Shown piece by piece: positions 1 through 6,646 of a stretch of 7,218 bases of DNA. This stretch comes from Bacteroidota bacterium (GTDB lineage: Bacteria; Bacteroidota; Ignavibacteria; UBA10030; UBA8401). The DNA lies in NCBI GenBank assembly GCA_030824175.1, contig JAVBYH010000223.1:1-7218 (forward strand), read 5' to 3'. A program made the translations under genes and the position numbers. Below the pieces are notes generated by a model. That model did not search any database and was not told the DNA's origin. It worked only from the letters and a program-made list of their open reading frames with translations. Every line of letters starts with the position of its first letter. Position 1 is the stretch's first letter.

Positions 1-1035
1 TTGCAGATGCAGGTGTCCGACCGGCCGGAGCTGAAAGCATATGTCGATCGCATCATCGAGGCGTCGGAGCGCGGATCGTCGATCTCGCGCCAGCTGCTGA
101 TCTTCTCGAGGCCCGACCAGGCGACATTTTCTCCCCTTTCCCTGTCGAACGCGATCTCCGAGCTGCAGGAAATGCTCAGGCATTTTCTGCCGAAGACCGT
201 CGCCATCTCCGTCGACACTGCGGCCGGCACCGGGCTCGTCATGGGGGATCCGGGACAGATACATCAGGCGCTGCTGAACCTTGCGCTGAACGCGGGCGAT
301 GCGATGGCGAACAACGGCACACTTGCGATCAGGGTGTTCTCCGTCTCCGCGGATTTCATCGCGGCCCGGTTTTCCGCGGACACAGGCGTGCCGCATGCCG
401 CCGTAAGCGTCTCGGATACCGGTACGGGCATGGATGAGGCGATGATCGCCAAGATCTTCGATCCGTTCTTCTCCACGAAGGAAAAAGGAAAAGGGACGGG
501 CCTTGGACTTGCCATGGTGCACGGCATCATGAAAAACCACAACGGCTTCATCGACGTGCAGAGCGCCCCGGGTGCCGGTACGACGTTCACGCTCTTCTTC
601 CCCGCGGCGGCAGGCATCGAACCGGACGCGCTTCCGGCCGAGGCGAGCGCCGTCCAAAACCATACCGGGACGATCCTCGTTGTCGACGACGAGCAGGTCC
701 TCCGCGAGATGCTCTTCGAATTTCTCAGCGACTCCGGATACATCGTCCACACCGCAGGCAACGGAACAGAGGCGCTCGCGCTCTTCCGGTCGCACCGCGG
801 CGCGATCGACCTTGTCATCACCGACCTCGGCATGCCGGGCATGGGCGGAGAGGAACTGTACCGGCAGCTTCGGACGATTGATGCGGGGATCAGGGTAATG
901 GTCTCATCGGGGTATGTCGAGGGAACGACAAAGGAACAACTGCTGCAGTCGGGGATCAGCGGAATACTCGAGAAGCCGTACCGTCTCAACGCCATCCGGG
1001 AAGAGATCATCACCGTGATGGGGAAAACCACATAG
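1..1035 (+). CDS. Hybrid sensor histidine kinase/response regulator, 3' part
   Basis: This is the C-terminal part of a hybrid two-component kinase, cut by the left edge of the window. The TTG at base 1 is not a credible start, because the protein opens inside the second helix of a HisKA dimerisation domain (residues about 1-38, ending in QLLIFSR). The phosphorylated His and all sensor domains would lie upstream. The HATPase_c domain spans about 48-202, with the N-box at N93/N97, the G1 box SDTGTGM (138-144), the F-box FDPFF (153-157) and the G2 box GKGTGLGL (163-170). A receiver domain follows at about 223-342, with acidic pair D229/D230, phospho-acceptor D275, switch serines S302/S303 and K325 in LEKPY. 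All catalytic residues in view are intact. The expected role is ATP-dependent autophosphorylation and relay to the attached receiver; no output domain follows. The signal sensed cannot be told. It converges on the helicase gene with a 6-base gap. Confidence 0.93.
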   Translation: MQMQVSDRPELKAYVDRIIEASERGSSISRQLLIFSRPDQATFSPLSLSNAISELQEMLRHFLPKTVAISVDTAAGTGLVMGDPGQIHQALLNLALNAGDAMANNGTLAIRVFSVSADFIAARFSADTGVPHAAVSVSDTGTGMDEAMIAKIFDPFFSTKEKGKGTGLGLAMVHGIMKNHNGFIDVQSAPGAGTTFTLFFPAAAGIEPDALPAEASAVQNHTGTILVVDDEQVLREMLFEFLSDSGYIVHTAGNGTEALALFRSHRGAIDLVITDLGMPGMGGEELYRQLRTIDAGIRVMVSSGYVEGTTKEQLLQSGISGILEKPYRLNAIREEIITVMGKTT

Positions 1036-1041
1036 CAGACA

Positions 1042-2079
1042 CTACCCGCCGCCCAGGAGGGGGTTCTCGATGACAGAAGCGTCGATCACCCACTCCTCCA
1101 CCTGGTCCTCGCTCAATCCGTTCAGGAAGCGGGACGGCATCGAGAGCACGACCCCCGAGCTCCGCTCGAAGACTTCCATAGGATAGGTGATGAAGAGTTG
1201 ATCTTTCGCCCGCGTGCATGCCACATAGAACAGGCGGGCCTCCTCTTCGAGATCATCCGGATCGTCCACCGAGCGAAGCGACGGGAAGCGGCCGTCGAGG
1301 GCGTTGATGATGAACACCGCCTTCCATTCCAGCCCCTTGGCGCTGTGCACGGTGGACAGCACGAGGATCTCCTCGTCGCTGCCCGGAGACTCGACCTCGG
1401 TGATGCTGTTCGTCGGCGGGTCCAGCGCGAGATCGACGAGCAGCTGCTCGACGGCGTCGTACTGCTCGGAGATGGATGCGAACATGTCCAGGTCCTTCTG
1501 CCGTTTGCTGTGATCGTCGTATGCGCGTTTGAACACGGGGGCGTAATACTCGATGATCCTGAACACCTTGTCCGGAAGACGCATCGAGGGTTGCGAGACG
1601 TCCCTGAACATCGCAATGAGCGGATCGATGCCCTTCGGGTAGTCGTTGAAACGCCGCCAGAAATCCCCGGTGCCTTCGCCCGACCCGATTTTCTTCGAGA
1701 CGACGTCGTCGATGATCGCCTCGGCCTTTCTCGGGCCGATCCCTTCGATGAGGAGCAGGATCCGGTTCCACGAAACGATGTCCTTTGGATTCTGGAAGAC
1801 GCGCAGGTATGCGATGAGATCCTTGATGTGCGCGGTCTCGACGAACTTGAATCCGCCGTACTTCACGAACGGGATGTTCGCCTTCATGAGTTCGATCTCG
1901 AGCACATCCGAGAGGAAGCCGGATCGGAAGAGGACGCCGATCTCGTCGAGGGGGATGCCCTCCTCGCGCAGTTCGAGGATCTTCTGCACAACGAAGCGGG
2001 CCTGCAGCAGCTCCGTTTCGGCTTTCACGATGACGGGAAGGGCTCCGCTCCTGCGGGATGTCAGTTCTTTATAATACAT
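1042..2079 (-). CDS. UvrD/PcrA-type DNA helicase, C-terminal half (split gene)
   Basis: This frame encodes the second half of an SF1A 3'-5' DNA helicase, 345 residues from the ATG at 2079. It contains motif IVa (IGVLFRS, residues 47-53), a conserved block around FVKYGGFKFVETAHIKD, a helix-hairpin-like GIGPRKAEAI stretch (2B region), motif V (TVHSAKGLEW, about 243-252) and motif VI (EARLFYVACTRAK, about 280-292) with its arginine finger. It lacks motifs Q to IV, so it has no ATP-binding loop and cannot be a helicase alone. The missing half is encoded immediately upstream in the other frame, ending in TGA at 2081-2079, so the junction reads TGATG. No Shine-Dalgarno sequence precedes this ATG; expression would need reinitiation, frameshifting, or a base error in the sequence. 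The frame stays open upstream to 2244, but those residues do not look like helicase. The protein ends about 50 residues after motif VI, without the long tail of many UvrD proteins. Confidence 0.85.
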   Translation of the reverse strand: MYYKELTSRRSGALPVIVKAETELLQARFVVQKILELREEGIPLDEIGVLFRSGFLSDVLEIELMKANIPFVKYGGFKFVETAHIKDLIAYLRVFQNPKDIVSWNRILLLIEGIGPRKAEAIIDDVVSKKIGSGEGTGDFWRRFNDYPKGIDPLIAMFRDVSQPSMRLPDKVFRIIEYYAPVFKRAYDDHSKRQKDLDMFASISEQYDAVEQLLVDLALDPPTNSITEVESPGSDEEILVLSTVHSAKGLEWKAVFIINALDGRFPSLRSVDDPDDLEEEARLFYVACTRAKDQLFITYPMEVFERSSGVVLSMPSRFLNGLSEDQVEEWVIDASVIENPLLGGG

Positions 2080-2091
2080 CACTGCGACAGT
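2077..2091 (-). other. Frame break in the helicase gene (TGATG stop/start overlap)
   Basis: The stop of the N-terminal helicase frame (TGA, 2081-2079) shares one base with an ATG (2079-2077) that opens the C-terminal frame. The two frames are related by a -1 shift, so the region carries two extra bases modulo three (or lacks one). From my memory of PcrA and UvrD, about 11 residues lie between the AN of motif IV's helix and the following K-x-L/W; reading through here by -1 would give 15. Removing 11 bases at 2081-2091 would restore both frame and spacing. Those 11 bases form a perfect 4-3-4 palindrome, though such palindromes are common by chance. I see no slippery heptamer at the break. Confidence 0.8.
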
Positions 2092-3083
2092 CTGAATGAG
2101 TGTTTCATGACGGTGTTGGCCACGTCGAGGATCTGCTGGGTGCTCCGGTAATTTTCCTCGAGCTTGATCACCGTGCAGCCGGGATATTCCTTCTCGAAGT
2201 TGAGGATGTTCTCGATTGTGGAGCCGCGGAAGGAATAGATGCACTGAGCGTCGTCTCCGACGACCATCACGTTGGAGTGGACGGCCGTGAGGAGCTTCAC
2301 CGCCGCCGATTGCAGCGCGTTCGTATCCTGATATTCGTCCACCATGATGTACTGGTATTTCATCGAGATCCGCTCCCGCACGTCACGGTTCGCAGTCAGG
2401 AGCCCGACGAGATTCACGAGGAGGTCGTCGTAGTCCATCTTGTTCGTGGATTTTTTAAACCCGATGTATGCCTGGAAGACGCTGTTGATCGCGTCCACGT
2501 CGTCCATGTACCGCGGATGGTCGCGCTCGATGATCTTCTCCACGGGCGTCGCCGTATTGATCGAGCGGCTGTAGATGTCGAGCAGCGTATGCTTCTGGGG
2601 GAAGCGGCGCGCGCGTTCATCGAGCTTCAGCCGGCGGCGGACGACATTGATCGTGTCCTCTGCGTCCGACTGGTCGAGGATCGTGAAGTTCGCGTCGTAT
2701 CCGACAAGCTGCGCGTGCTTCCGAAGGACCATGTTCGCGAAACTGTGGAACGTGCCTCCCGAAACGAGGTCGCAGCGGGCGTCGAGGAGCTGCGAAGCGC
2801 GGCCGAGCATTTCGCGGGCGGCCTTGCGCGTGAACGTGAGGAGCAGAATCCGCTCCGGAGCCACGCCGTTCTCGATCAGGTACGAGACGCGGTAGACGAT
2901 CGTGCGTGTTTTGCCCGTGCCCGCACCCGCGATGACGAGGATGGGTCCCGCCGTCGACGTCACCGCCGTGTACTGCGCCGCATTCAAATCGTGCTGATAG
3001 TTGATCGTGTACTGCGGCGCGGGCTGCACGAGATGAAGATGCTCGTGCGGGAGGCGCTTCAGGACGTATTTCTTTATGGCCAT
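2079..3083 (-). CDS. UvrD/PcrA-type DNA helicase, N-terminal half (split gene)
   Basis: This frame encodes 334 residues of an SF1A DNA helicase, covering the ATPase domain 1A, domain 1B and the first part of 2A. In order: Q-motif LNAAQ with Q37, Walker A GAGTGKT (53-59), motif Ia LTFTRKAAREM (82-92), motif Ib TFHSFA (111-116), motif II/Walker B DEYQDTN (249-255), motif III VVGDDAQCIYSFRGS (274-288) and motif IV ENYRST (310-315). The frame then stops at residue 334, where full-length relatives continue to about 650-730. Motifs V and VI are in the next frame downstream. The ATG at 3083 is preceded by AGGA (3096-3093), nine bases away and overlapping the stop codon of the DinB-family gene, which suggests co-transcription and tight coupling. 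UvrD/PcrA helicases unwind DNA during nucleotide excision and mismatch repair and remove protein obstacles. The N-half alone can probably bind ATP but lacks the arginine finger of motif VI. I give no gene symbol because UvrD, PcrA and Rep cannot be separated here. Confidence 0.87.
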   Translation of the reverse strand: MAIKKYVLKRLPHEHLHLVQPAPQYTINYQHDLNAAQYTAVTSTAGPILVIAGAGTGKTRTIVYRVSYLIENGVAPERILLLTFTRKAAREMLGRASQLLDARCDLVSGGTFHSFANMVLRKHAQLVGYDANFTILDQSDAEDTINVVRRRLKLDERARRFPQKHTLLDIYSRSINTATPVEKIIERDHPRYMDDVDAINSVFQAYIGFKKSTNKMDYDDLLVNLVGLLTANRDVRERISMKYQYIMVDEYQDTNALQSAAVKLLTAVHSNVMVVGDDAQCIYSFRGSTIENILNFEKEYPGCTVIKLEENYRSTQQILDVANTVMKHSFRLSQ

Positions 3084-3094
3084 GCCGATAGGTC

Positions 3095-3616
3095 CTAGAG
3101 GTACCGCTCCCTGATGATGTTCATGTGGTGCACCTGATGCCCGGCCAGAATGTACGCCGCGCCGCGCGCGGTCATCCTGCGGCCGTTCGCGATGCCGCCT
3201 CTTTCGAGCGCATCGGCATCCAGGCTTTTCAGGAGCGCGATGGACGACGCCCGGACGGACGAGAGTTCTTCGAGCATGTCGTCGATGCTCCGTTCATTGG
3301 CGTTCGAGTATTTCACATAGTCGTCCTGCTCGAATCCGGGAAGCTCCGTCGCGTCGTTGCGTGAAAAGCGAAGCGCCCTGTAAGCGTAGATGCGTTCCGT
3401 GTCGATGATGTGGCCGAGAATTTCCTTCACGGTCCATTTGCCCTCGGCGTAGCGCCAGGTGAGTTTCTCTTCGGGCAGCGACCGGAAGAGCGCCTTGGCC
3501 GATCCGAGCGTCTGTTCCAGGAACGCCAGCAGCGCCCCGTCGTCCGGGGTAAGGCCGATGTACTGCTTATCGTGGGCGCCGTACTCGCCCTCCTTCGGTT
3601 TTTCGAAATGTATCAT
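3095..3616 (-). CDS. DinB-family (DinB_2-like) putative metal-binding protein
   Basis: This encodes a 173-residue soluble protein of the DinB/YfiT four-helix-bundle superfamily. The hallmark is a metal-binding His triad: H69 in the EILGHIIDTER helix, and H160 and H164 in AGHQVHHMNI near the C-terminus. The WRYAEGKWTVKEILGHI segment (54-70) is typical of DinB_2 proteins. I chose the ATG at 3616 rather than the far longer open frame (to 3769), because GGAGAGG sits just upstream and the protein begins to look like family members there. The family includes thiol-dependent transferases and many proteins of unknown function. It is unrelated to DNA polymerase IV, which shares the name DinB in E. coli. 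There is no signal peptide or membrane segment, so it is probably cytoplasmic. It lies 40 bases after the GlcG-like gene and 11 bases before the helicase, so the three are probably one transcript. Substrate and reaction are unknown. Confidence 0.88.
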   Translation of the reverse strand: MIHFEKPKEGEYGAHDKQYIGLTPDDGALLAFLEQTLGSAKALFRSLPEEKLTWRYAEGKWTVKEILGHIIDTERIYAYRALRFSRNDATELPGFEQDDYVKYSNANERSIDDMLEELSSVRASSIALLKSLDADALERGGIANGRRMTARGAAYILAGHQVHHMNIIRERYL

Positions 3617-3620
3617 ATTC

Positions 3621-3627
3621 CCTCTCC
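3621..3627 (-). promoter_or_regulatory. Ribosome binding site of the DinB-family gene
   Basis: GGAGAGG lies four bases before the ATG at 3616, with its GGAG core seven bases away. This is the strongest Shine-Dalgarno sequence in the window. It fixes the start at 3616 and excludes the upstream in-frame start at 3769, which would run into the GlcG-like gene. Confidence 0.8.
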
Positions 3628-3656
3628 AGTTGTGCGTGTCGAATGTCTGTGCGTGG

Positions 3657-3941
3657 TTATTTCGCCGAAAATGCGTCGAGCGCGGCCTTTGCCGCCAGAC
3701 CGTCCTGCTCGGAGGATCCGCCGCTGATGCCGAGCGCGCCGAGATATTGGCCGTCGTCAACGACGGCAATGACCATCGACCATTTGTTCTTCACCGCCTC
3801 GGCGGAGGCCAGGGAGGCCAGCGTCCTGGCTGCCTCGAGCGTCAAGACTTTCTTCACGGGAAGGTGGACCTGTGCCTGGAGGGAACAGGCGAGCGTGAAC
3901 AGACTCAGGAATGCCGCTGCGATGCGCGTTGTGTATGTCAT
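3657..3941 (-). CDS. Short secreted GlcG/HbpS-like (DUF336) protein, internally deleted
   Basis: This encodes 94 residues. Residues 1-23 form a Sec signal peptide (basic TR, hydrophobic AAAFLSLF core, likely cleavage after LQA), so the product should be exported; the cysteine at 19 is not in a good lipobox. The mature part matches the two ends of the GlcG/HbpS family, whose members bind haem or act near glycolate metabolism: VLTLEAARTLASLASAEA (32-49) and SMVIAVVDDG (55-64) are the start of the fold, and GALGISGGSSEQDGLAAKA (68-86) is the end. The usual middle is absent, including the block around MDGA..GS..IA..KA.TA and the Gly-rich loop before the last strand. Family members are about 130-160 residues without the signal, against about 71 here. 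The frame is intact across the join. The ATG at 3941 is preceded by GGAGA at ideal spacing. It may be a remnant, a minimal variant, or an assembly collapse; a working haem-binding role is doubtful. It is first in the DinB-helicase group. Confidence 0.72.
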   Translation of the reverse strand: MTYTTRIAAAFLSLFTLACSLQAQVHLPVKKVLTLEAARTLASLASAEAVKNKWSMVIAVVDDGQYLGALGISGGSSEQDGLAAKAALDAFSAK

Positions 3942-3945
3942 ACAG

Positions 3946-3950
3946 TCTCC
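3946..3950 (-). promoter_or_regulatory. Ribosome binding site of the GlcG-like gene
   Basis: GGAGA lies four bases before the ATG at 3941. It decides this start over an open frame extending to 4025, and the chosen start places the signal peptide at the N-terminus as expected. Confidence 0.7.
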
Positions 3951-3994
3951 GATAAGTGTATGGGCAGGCAATGTGCCGGTAAACCGCGTCCATG

Positions 3995-4026
3995 AAAATC
4001 TACGCAAAAGTATGACTAAAACCAAA
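3995..4026 (-). promoter_or_regulatory. Possible Bacteroidota-type promoter for the GlcG-DinB-helicase group
   Basis: On the minus strand, TTTG (4026-4023) is followed after 20 bases by TAGATTTT (4002-3995). This resembles the -33 TTTG / -7 TAnnTTTG promoter described in Bacteroidota, with one mismatch in the -7 box. It sits between the upstream terminator and the GlcG-like start, where a new promoter is needed. The match is short, in AT-rich sequence, overlaps the terminator's T-tract, and assumes the host belongs to that group. Confidence 0.22.
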
Positions 4027-4056
4027 AAGCCCGACCGGTACGGAACCGATCGGGCT
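4018..4056 (-). terminator. Intrinsic terminator after the two-component operon
   Basis: The bases 4028-4039 and 4045-4056 form a 12-base-pair stem with one mismatch and a 5-base loop (AGCCCGA core paired with TCGGGCT). Read on the minus strand, the hairpin is followed by TTTTT, then GG, then TTTT (4028-4018). This is a classical Rho-independent terminator. It lies 93 bases after the stop of the response regulator gene and just before the GlcG-like gene, so it should end the kinase-regulator transcript. On the plus strand the hairpin has no T-tract after it, so it is unlikely to act in that direction. The bases 4057-4148, between the regulator stop and the hairpin, hold no gene that I can support. 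Confidence 0.88.
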
Positions 4057-4148
4057 GCTCAATGCTGCGTCTCAACCCGCCGATGCGTTCCGAGGCCGGC
4101 TCATCGAACCGTTCCGGGTGACCTCCGCGCTGTCCGGATTGCGCCTTC

Positions 4149-4802
4149 CTAGATGAGCCTGTGCCTGAGCGCCTTTTGGACGGCTTCCATTTTGTTATGC
4201 ACCTGCAATTTTTTATAGAGGTTTTCGATGTGCTTGCGCACTGTCGAGGGGGAGACGAAGAGGTTTTCCGCTATCTTCACATAATCGAGGCCTTTGCTGA
4301 GCTGTTCGAGCACCTCGACTTCCCGCGCGGAGAGCGTATACTCCTCCGCCGGTTGCTGCTGCCGGGCCGTTTCCGATTGGCGCAGCAGCTGGAGCGTCTT
4401 ATATGCGATCGTCGGCGACATCGGCGCGCCGCCGGTCATGATCGACCGAATGCTTTCGAGGAGTCTGGCGGGTGTTTCGTCCTTCAGCAGGTATCCCGAG
4501 GCGCCTGCCCGTATCGCTTGGAAGATCTTGTCTTCGTCGTCGACGACGGTGAGCATGATGATCTTCACCTGGGGATGGCGCTGCTTGACCAGTTCAGTCG
4601 CGGTGATGCCGTCCATCACCGGCATTTCAATATCCATGAGAATAACATCGGCCGTACACGACTCATGCAGGTACTCGAGCAGAGCCTTCCCGTTCACGGC
4701 CGTATGAATATGGCGGATGTCGTCGGGGAACAGTTCGAGCTTCTCCTTGATGGAGAGCGCGAGCATCTTGTTGTCTTCAGTGAGGACGACTTTAATTTTC
4801 AT
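4149..4802 (-). CDS. NarL/FixJ-family response regulator
   Basis: This is a complete 217-residue response regulator. The receiver domain (about 3-120) has acidic residues E9/D10, phospho-acceptor D57 in ILMDIEMPVMDG, switch T85 and K107 in GYLLKD. After a polar, Gln-rich linker (about 140-153), a LuxR-type helix-turn-helix spans about 154-215, with TLSAREVEVLEQLSKGL and the recognition region FVSPSTVRKHIENLYKKL. All key residues are present, so it should be phosphorylated and act as a DNA-binding transcription factor. Its start lies 51 bases after the stop of the HisKA_3 kinase, the usual partner class for NarL-type regulators, so the two are almost certainly a cognate pair on one transcript. 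The ATG at 4802 has a weak GGA seven bases upstream. Transcription should end at the hairpin at 4028-4056. Target genes cannot be told from the sequence; the DUF7024 gene upstream is one possibility. Confidence 0.96.
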   Translation of the reverse strand: MKIKVVLTEDNKMLALSIKEKLELFPDDIRHIHTAVNGKALLEYLHESCTADVILMDIEMPVMDGITATELVKQRHPQVKIIMLTVVDDEDKIFQAIRAGASGYLLKDETPARLLESIRSIMTGGAPMSPTIAYKTLQLLRQSETARQQQPAEEYTLSAREVEVLEQLSKGLDYVKIAENLFVSPSTVRKHIENLYKKLQVHNKMEAVQKALRHRLI

Positions 4803-4853
4803 TTTTATTCCATGATACCATTTTGGGGGTTCCGATACAATTCGGCATTTGCC

Positions 4854-6611
4854 CTATTGTACCGTGAAGCGACAGGTGACCACCGTCCCCGCGTCCGAGG
4901 AAGAGACGGTGAAGATGCCTCCCGATTCCTCGCATCGGAATTTCATATTTTCAAGGCCGTTTCCCGCGGCCGCGGTGTGCGGATCGAATCCCGTCCCGTT
5001 GTCCTTCACGGTGAGATCGAAGCCGCGGCCGTTTCCCGCAAAGGCTATGTCGACAGCCGTCGCGTTGGCGTATTTCATCGTGTTCTGCAGGGCCTCCTGG
5101 ACGATCCGGTAGATGTTCAGCATCTGGATCGATGACAGCCTGACCGGTGCGGGGACGCTGTTCACGACGGTGACCTCGAGTGAATGTATCGCGCACACCA
5201 TCCCCGTGAACTCGTTGATCTTCAGCACAAGGTCCTGCAGTTCGGCATCCTCGTGCTTCAGCGCCCAGATTGTATTGCGCAGCTCCTTGAGCGTTTCCCT
5301 GCCATAGCCGCTCAACCTGGAGAGGCGGGCCACGGCCTGCTTGTCGCGCTCGGCGAACACGTAATTATCGAGCGAGCTGATGATCACGGTGATCTGCGAT
5401 CCGATGTTGTCGTGGAGTTCGCGGGAGATGCGCAGTTTGTCCTCGGCGATCCGGTTTTCGAGCTCCGCGTGCTTCAGTCGGCTGCTCAGTTCGAACTCGA
5501 GTTTCTCGCGCATCCTCTTCTTCTTCTGTCCGGTGTACGCGATGACGCCGAGCACAATGATCATGAATGTGATCCCCGAGAGGGAATAGATCTGCGTCGT
5601 CTTCTGCTGTATCTCGAGTTTGCTCAGCGCGATGTCGTGATCTTTTTTTTCGGCCTCGTACTCAAGTTCAAGCTGTGCGATATTCAAGCGCACCTCCTTG
5701 TTCAACACGCTGTCCTTGTACGAGCTCAGGAGGGCAAAGTTTTCGAGCGCCTGTTTATACTCCCCTTTCCGCGTATAGAGGATCGTGAGTTGCTCGTAGC
5801 AATATCGGATCGAATAATTGATGCCCACCTTCATTGCCAGGGCGAGGCCGGCCGCGTACTTTGCGATGGCGCTGTCGGCCCTGTCCATTCGGGCATACGC
5901 GTCGCCGTAGAGAGTCAGGTTTTCGATCCTCCCGAAGTCTCCGGCTTCGCGCTTTCTGTACGCGTCGGAGCGTTTCAGGTATTCGAAGGTTCCGGCGTAA
6001 TTGCCGCGAAGCAGGTACGCCCCGGCGATCTTGTTAAGGCTGTACGGGATGCCGATACTGTCACCGGCCGCTTCCTTGATCGCGAGCGCTTTCCGGTAAT
6101 AGAGCATGGCGCTGTCGACCCGGCCCTCCATCTCCTTGATGACGCCGTAATTGTCGTAGAGCTTCGACAGGTTTCGGTCGAGGCGTCCGGATTCGGCGAT
6201 CGCCATGCCGGCGCGCATGTAGGTATTCGCCCTGTCCATGTCAGTCCGCTTCAGCTGATATCCGTACTCGCCGTATGTCTCGGCGAGCACGTTCGGATCG
6301 TCGGCCGACTCGAGGATCCGGATGGCCTTCAGATAGTGTGTCGTACTCCGCTCATATTTTCCGTTGAGATACAGGGCCTTCCCGAGATTCGCATAGGCGA
6401 TCCCCGCCCCCTTCGTGTACCCGATCTTCTCCGCCGCCACGGCATTGTCCGAAAGGATGGTAATGGACTTCGCGAGGTTCACCATGATGTATTCGTGCGG
6501 AAGAGAATTCACCGAATCGATTGCGGATCGTTCCGTGGGAATGCCGCCCGCAGAAGATACGGCGGTCAGCGTCATGACTGTCAGCGTTAGAACCAGAAAT
6601 ACTTTTCCCAT
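4854..6611 (-). CDS. TPR-repeat sensor histidine kinase, HisKA_3 type
   Basis: This encodes 585 residues. Order: signal peptide (1-21, GKVFLVLTLTVMTLTAVSSA); a helical array of about six tetratricopeptide repeats (about 65-300) with signatures such as AYANLGKALYLNGKYERS and LYDNYGVIKEMEGRVDSA; a coiled linker (about 305-340); one membrane helix (about 345-361, SGITFMIIVLGVIAYTG) followed by KKKRMREK; a HisKA_3 dimerisation domain with phospho-acceptor H400 in SRELHDNIGSQ; and a HATPase_c domain with N-box QEALQNTMKYANA (505-517), G1 DNGTGFD (537-543) and G2 GNGLEN (550-555). The repeats should lie in the periplasm and the kinase in the cytoplasm. Such kinases are common in Bacteroidota and relatives; their ligands are mostly unknown. 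I chose ATG 6611 because the signal peptide begins there and an earlier start (6680) would overlap the preceding gene. GGA precedes it by six bases. It pairs with the regulator downstream and may be co-transcribed with the DUF7024 gene, whose stop is 35 bases upstream. Confidence 0.94.
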   Translation of the reverse strand: MGKVFLVLTLTVMTLTAVSSAGGIPTERSAIDSVNSLPHEYIMVNLAKSITILSDNAVAAEKIGYTKGAGIAYANLGKALYLNGKYERSTTHYLKAIRILESADDPNVLAETYGEYGYQLKRTDMDRANTYMRAGMAIAESGRLDRNLSKLYDNYGVIKEMEGRVDSAMLYYRKALAIKEAAGDSIGIPYSLNKIAGAYLLRGNYAGTFEYLKRSDAYRKREAGDFGRIENLTLYGDAYARMDRADSAIAKYAAGLALAMKVGINYSIRYCYEQLTILYTRKGEYKQALENFALLSSYKDSVLNKEVRLNIAQLELEYEAEKKDHDIALSKLEIQQKTTQIYSLSGITFMIIVLGVIAYTGQKKKRMREKLEFELSSRLKHAELENRIAEDKLRISRELHDNIGSQITVIISSLDNYVFAERDKQAVARLSRLSGYGRETLKELRNTIWALKHEDAELQDLVLKINEFTGMVCAIHSLEVTVVNSVPAPVRLSSIQMLNIYRIVQEALQNTMKYANATAVDIAFAGNGRGFDLTVKDNGTGFDPHTAAAGNGLENMKFRCEESGGIFTVSSSDAGTVVTCRFTVQ

Positions 6612-6646
6612 ATTTTCCACGAAGTGGTGAGCCGGCCTGAGCGATC

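Noticed and set aside
1054..1065. AGGAGGGGG-like purine run on the plus strand, resembling a Shine-Dalgarno sequence.
   Set aside because: It is the complement of the last helicase codons (around ENPLLGGG), and no supported plus-strand gene follows it.
2079..2130. Programmed -1 ribosomal frameshifting in the helicase.
   Set aside because: No X-XXY-YYZ slippery heptamer or strong downstream stem was found in the correct frame. Read-through would also give about four residues more than the family spacing.
1198..2151. Long plus-strand open frame (317 codons) opposite the helicase.
   Set aside because: It is antisense to well-recognised helicase motifs. Its composition (many D, E, R, H, V, L) is what GC-rich coding DNA gives in that frame, and no family motif is visible.
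2100..3098. Plus-strand open frame of 332 codons opposite the N-terminal helicase half.
   Set aside because: It mirrors the helicase codons; there is no recognisable domain or credible ribosome site. The same holds for the 4161-5135 plus-strand frame opposite the regulator.
5184..6590. Very long plus-strand open frame (468 codons) opposite the TPR kinase.
   Set aside because: The minus-strand product has a signal peptide, TPRs, HisKA_3 and ATPase motifs. The plus-strand product shows none and is a high-GC shadow.
6617..6627. CCAC-GAA-GTGG palindrome just before the TPR kinase start.
   Set aside because: A 4-3-4 palindrome is expected many times by chance in this length, and no second copy or extended operator is seen.
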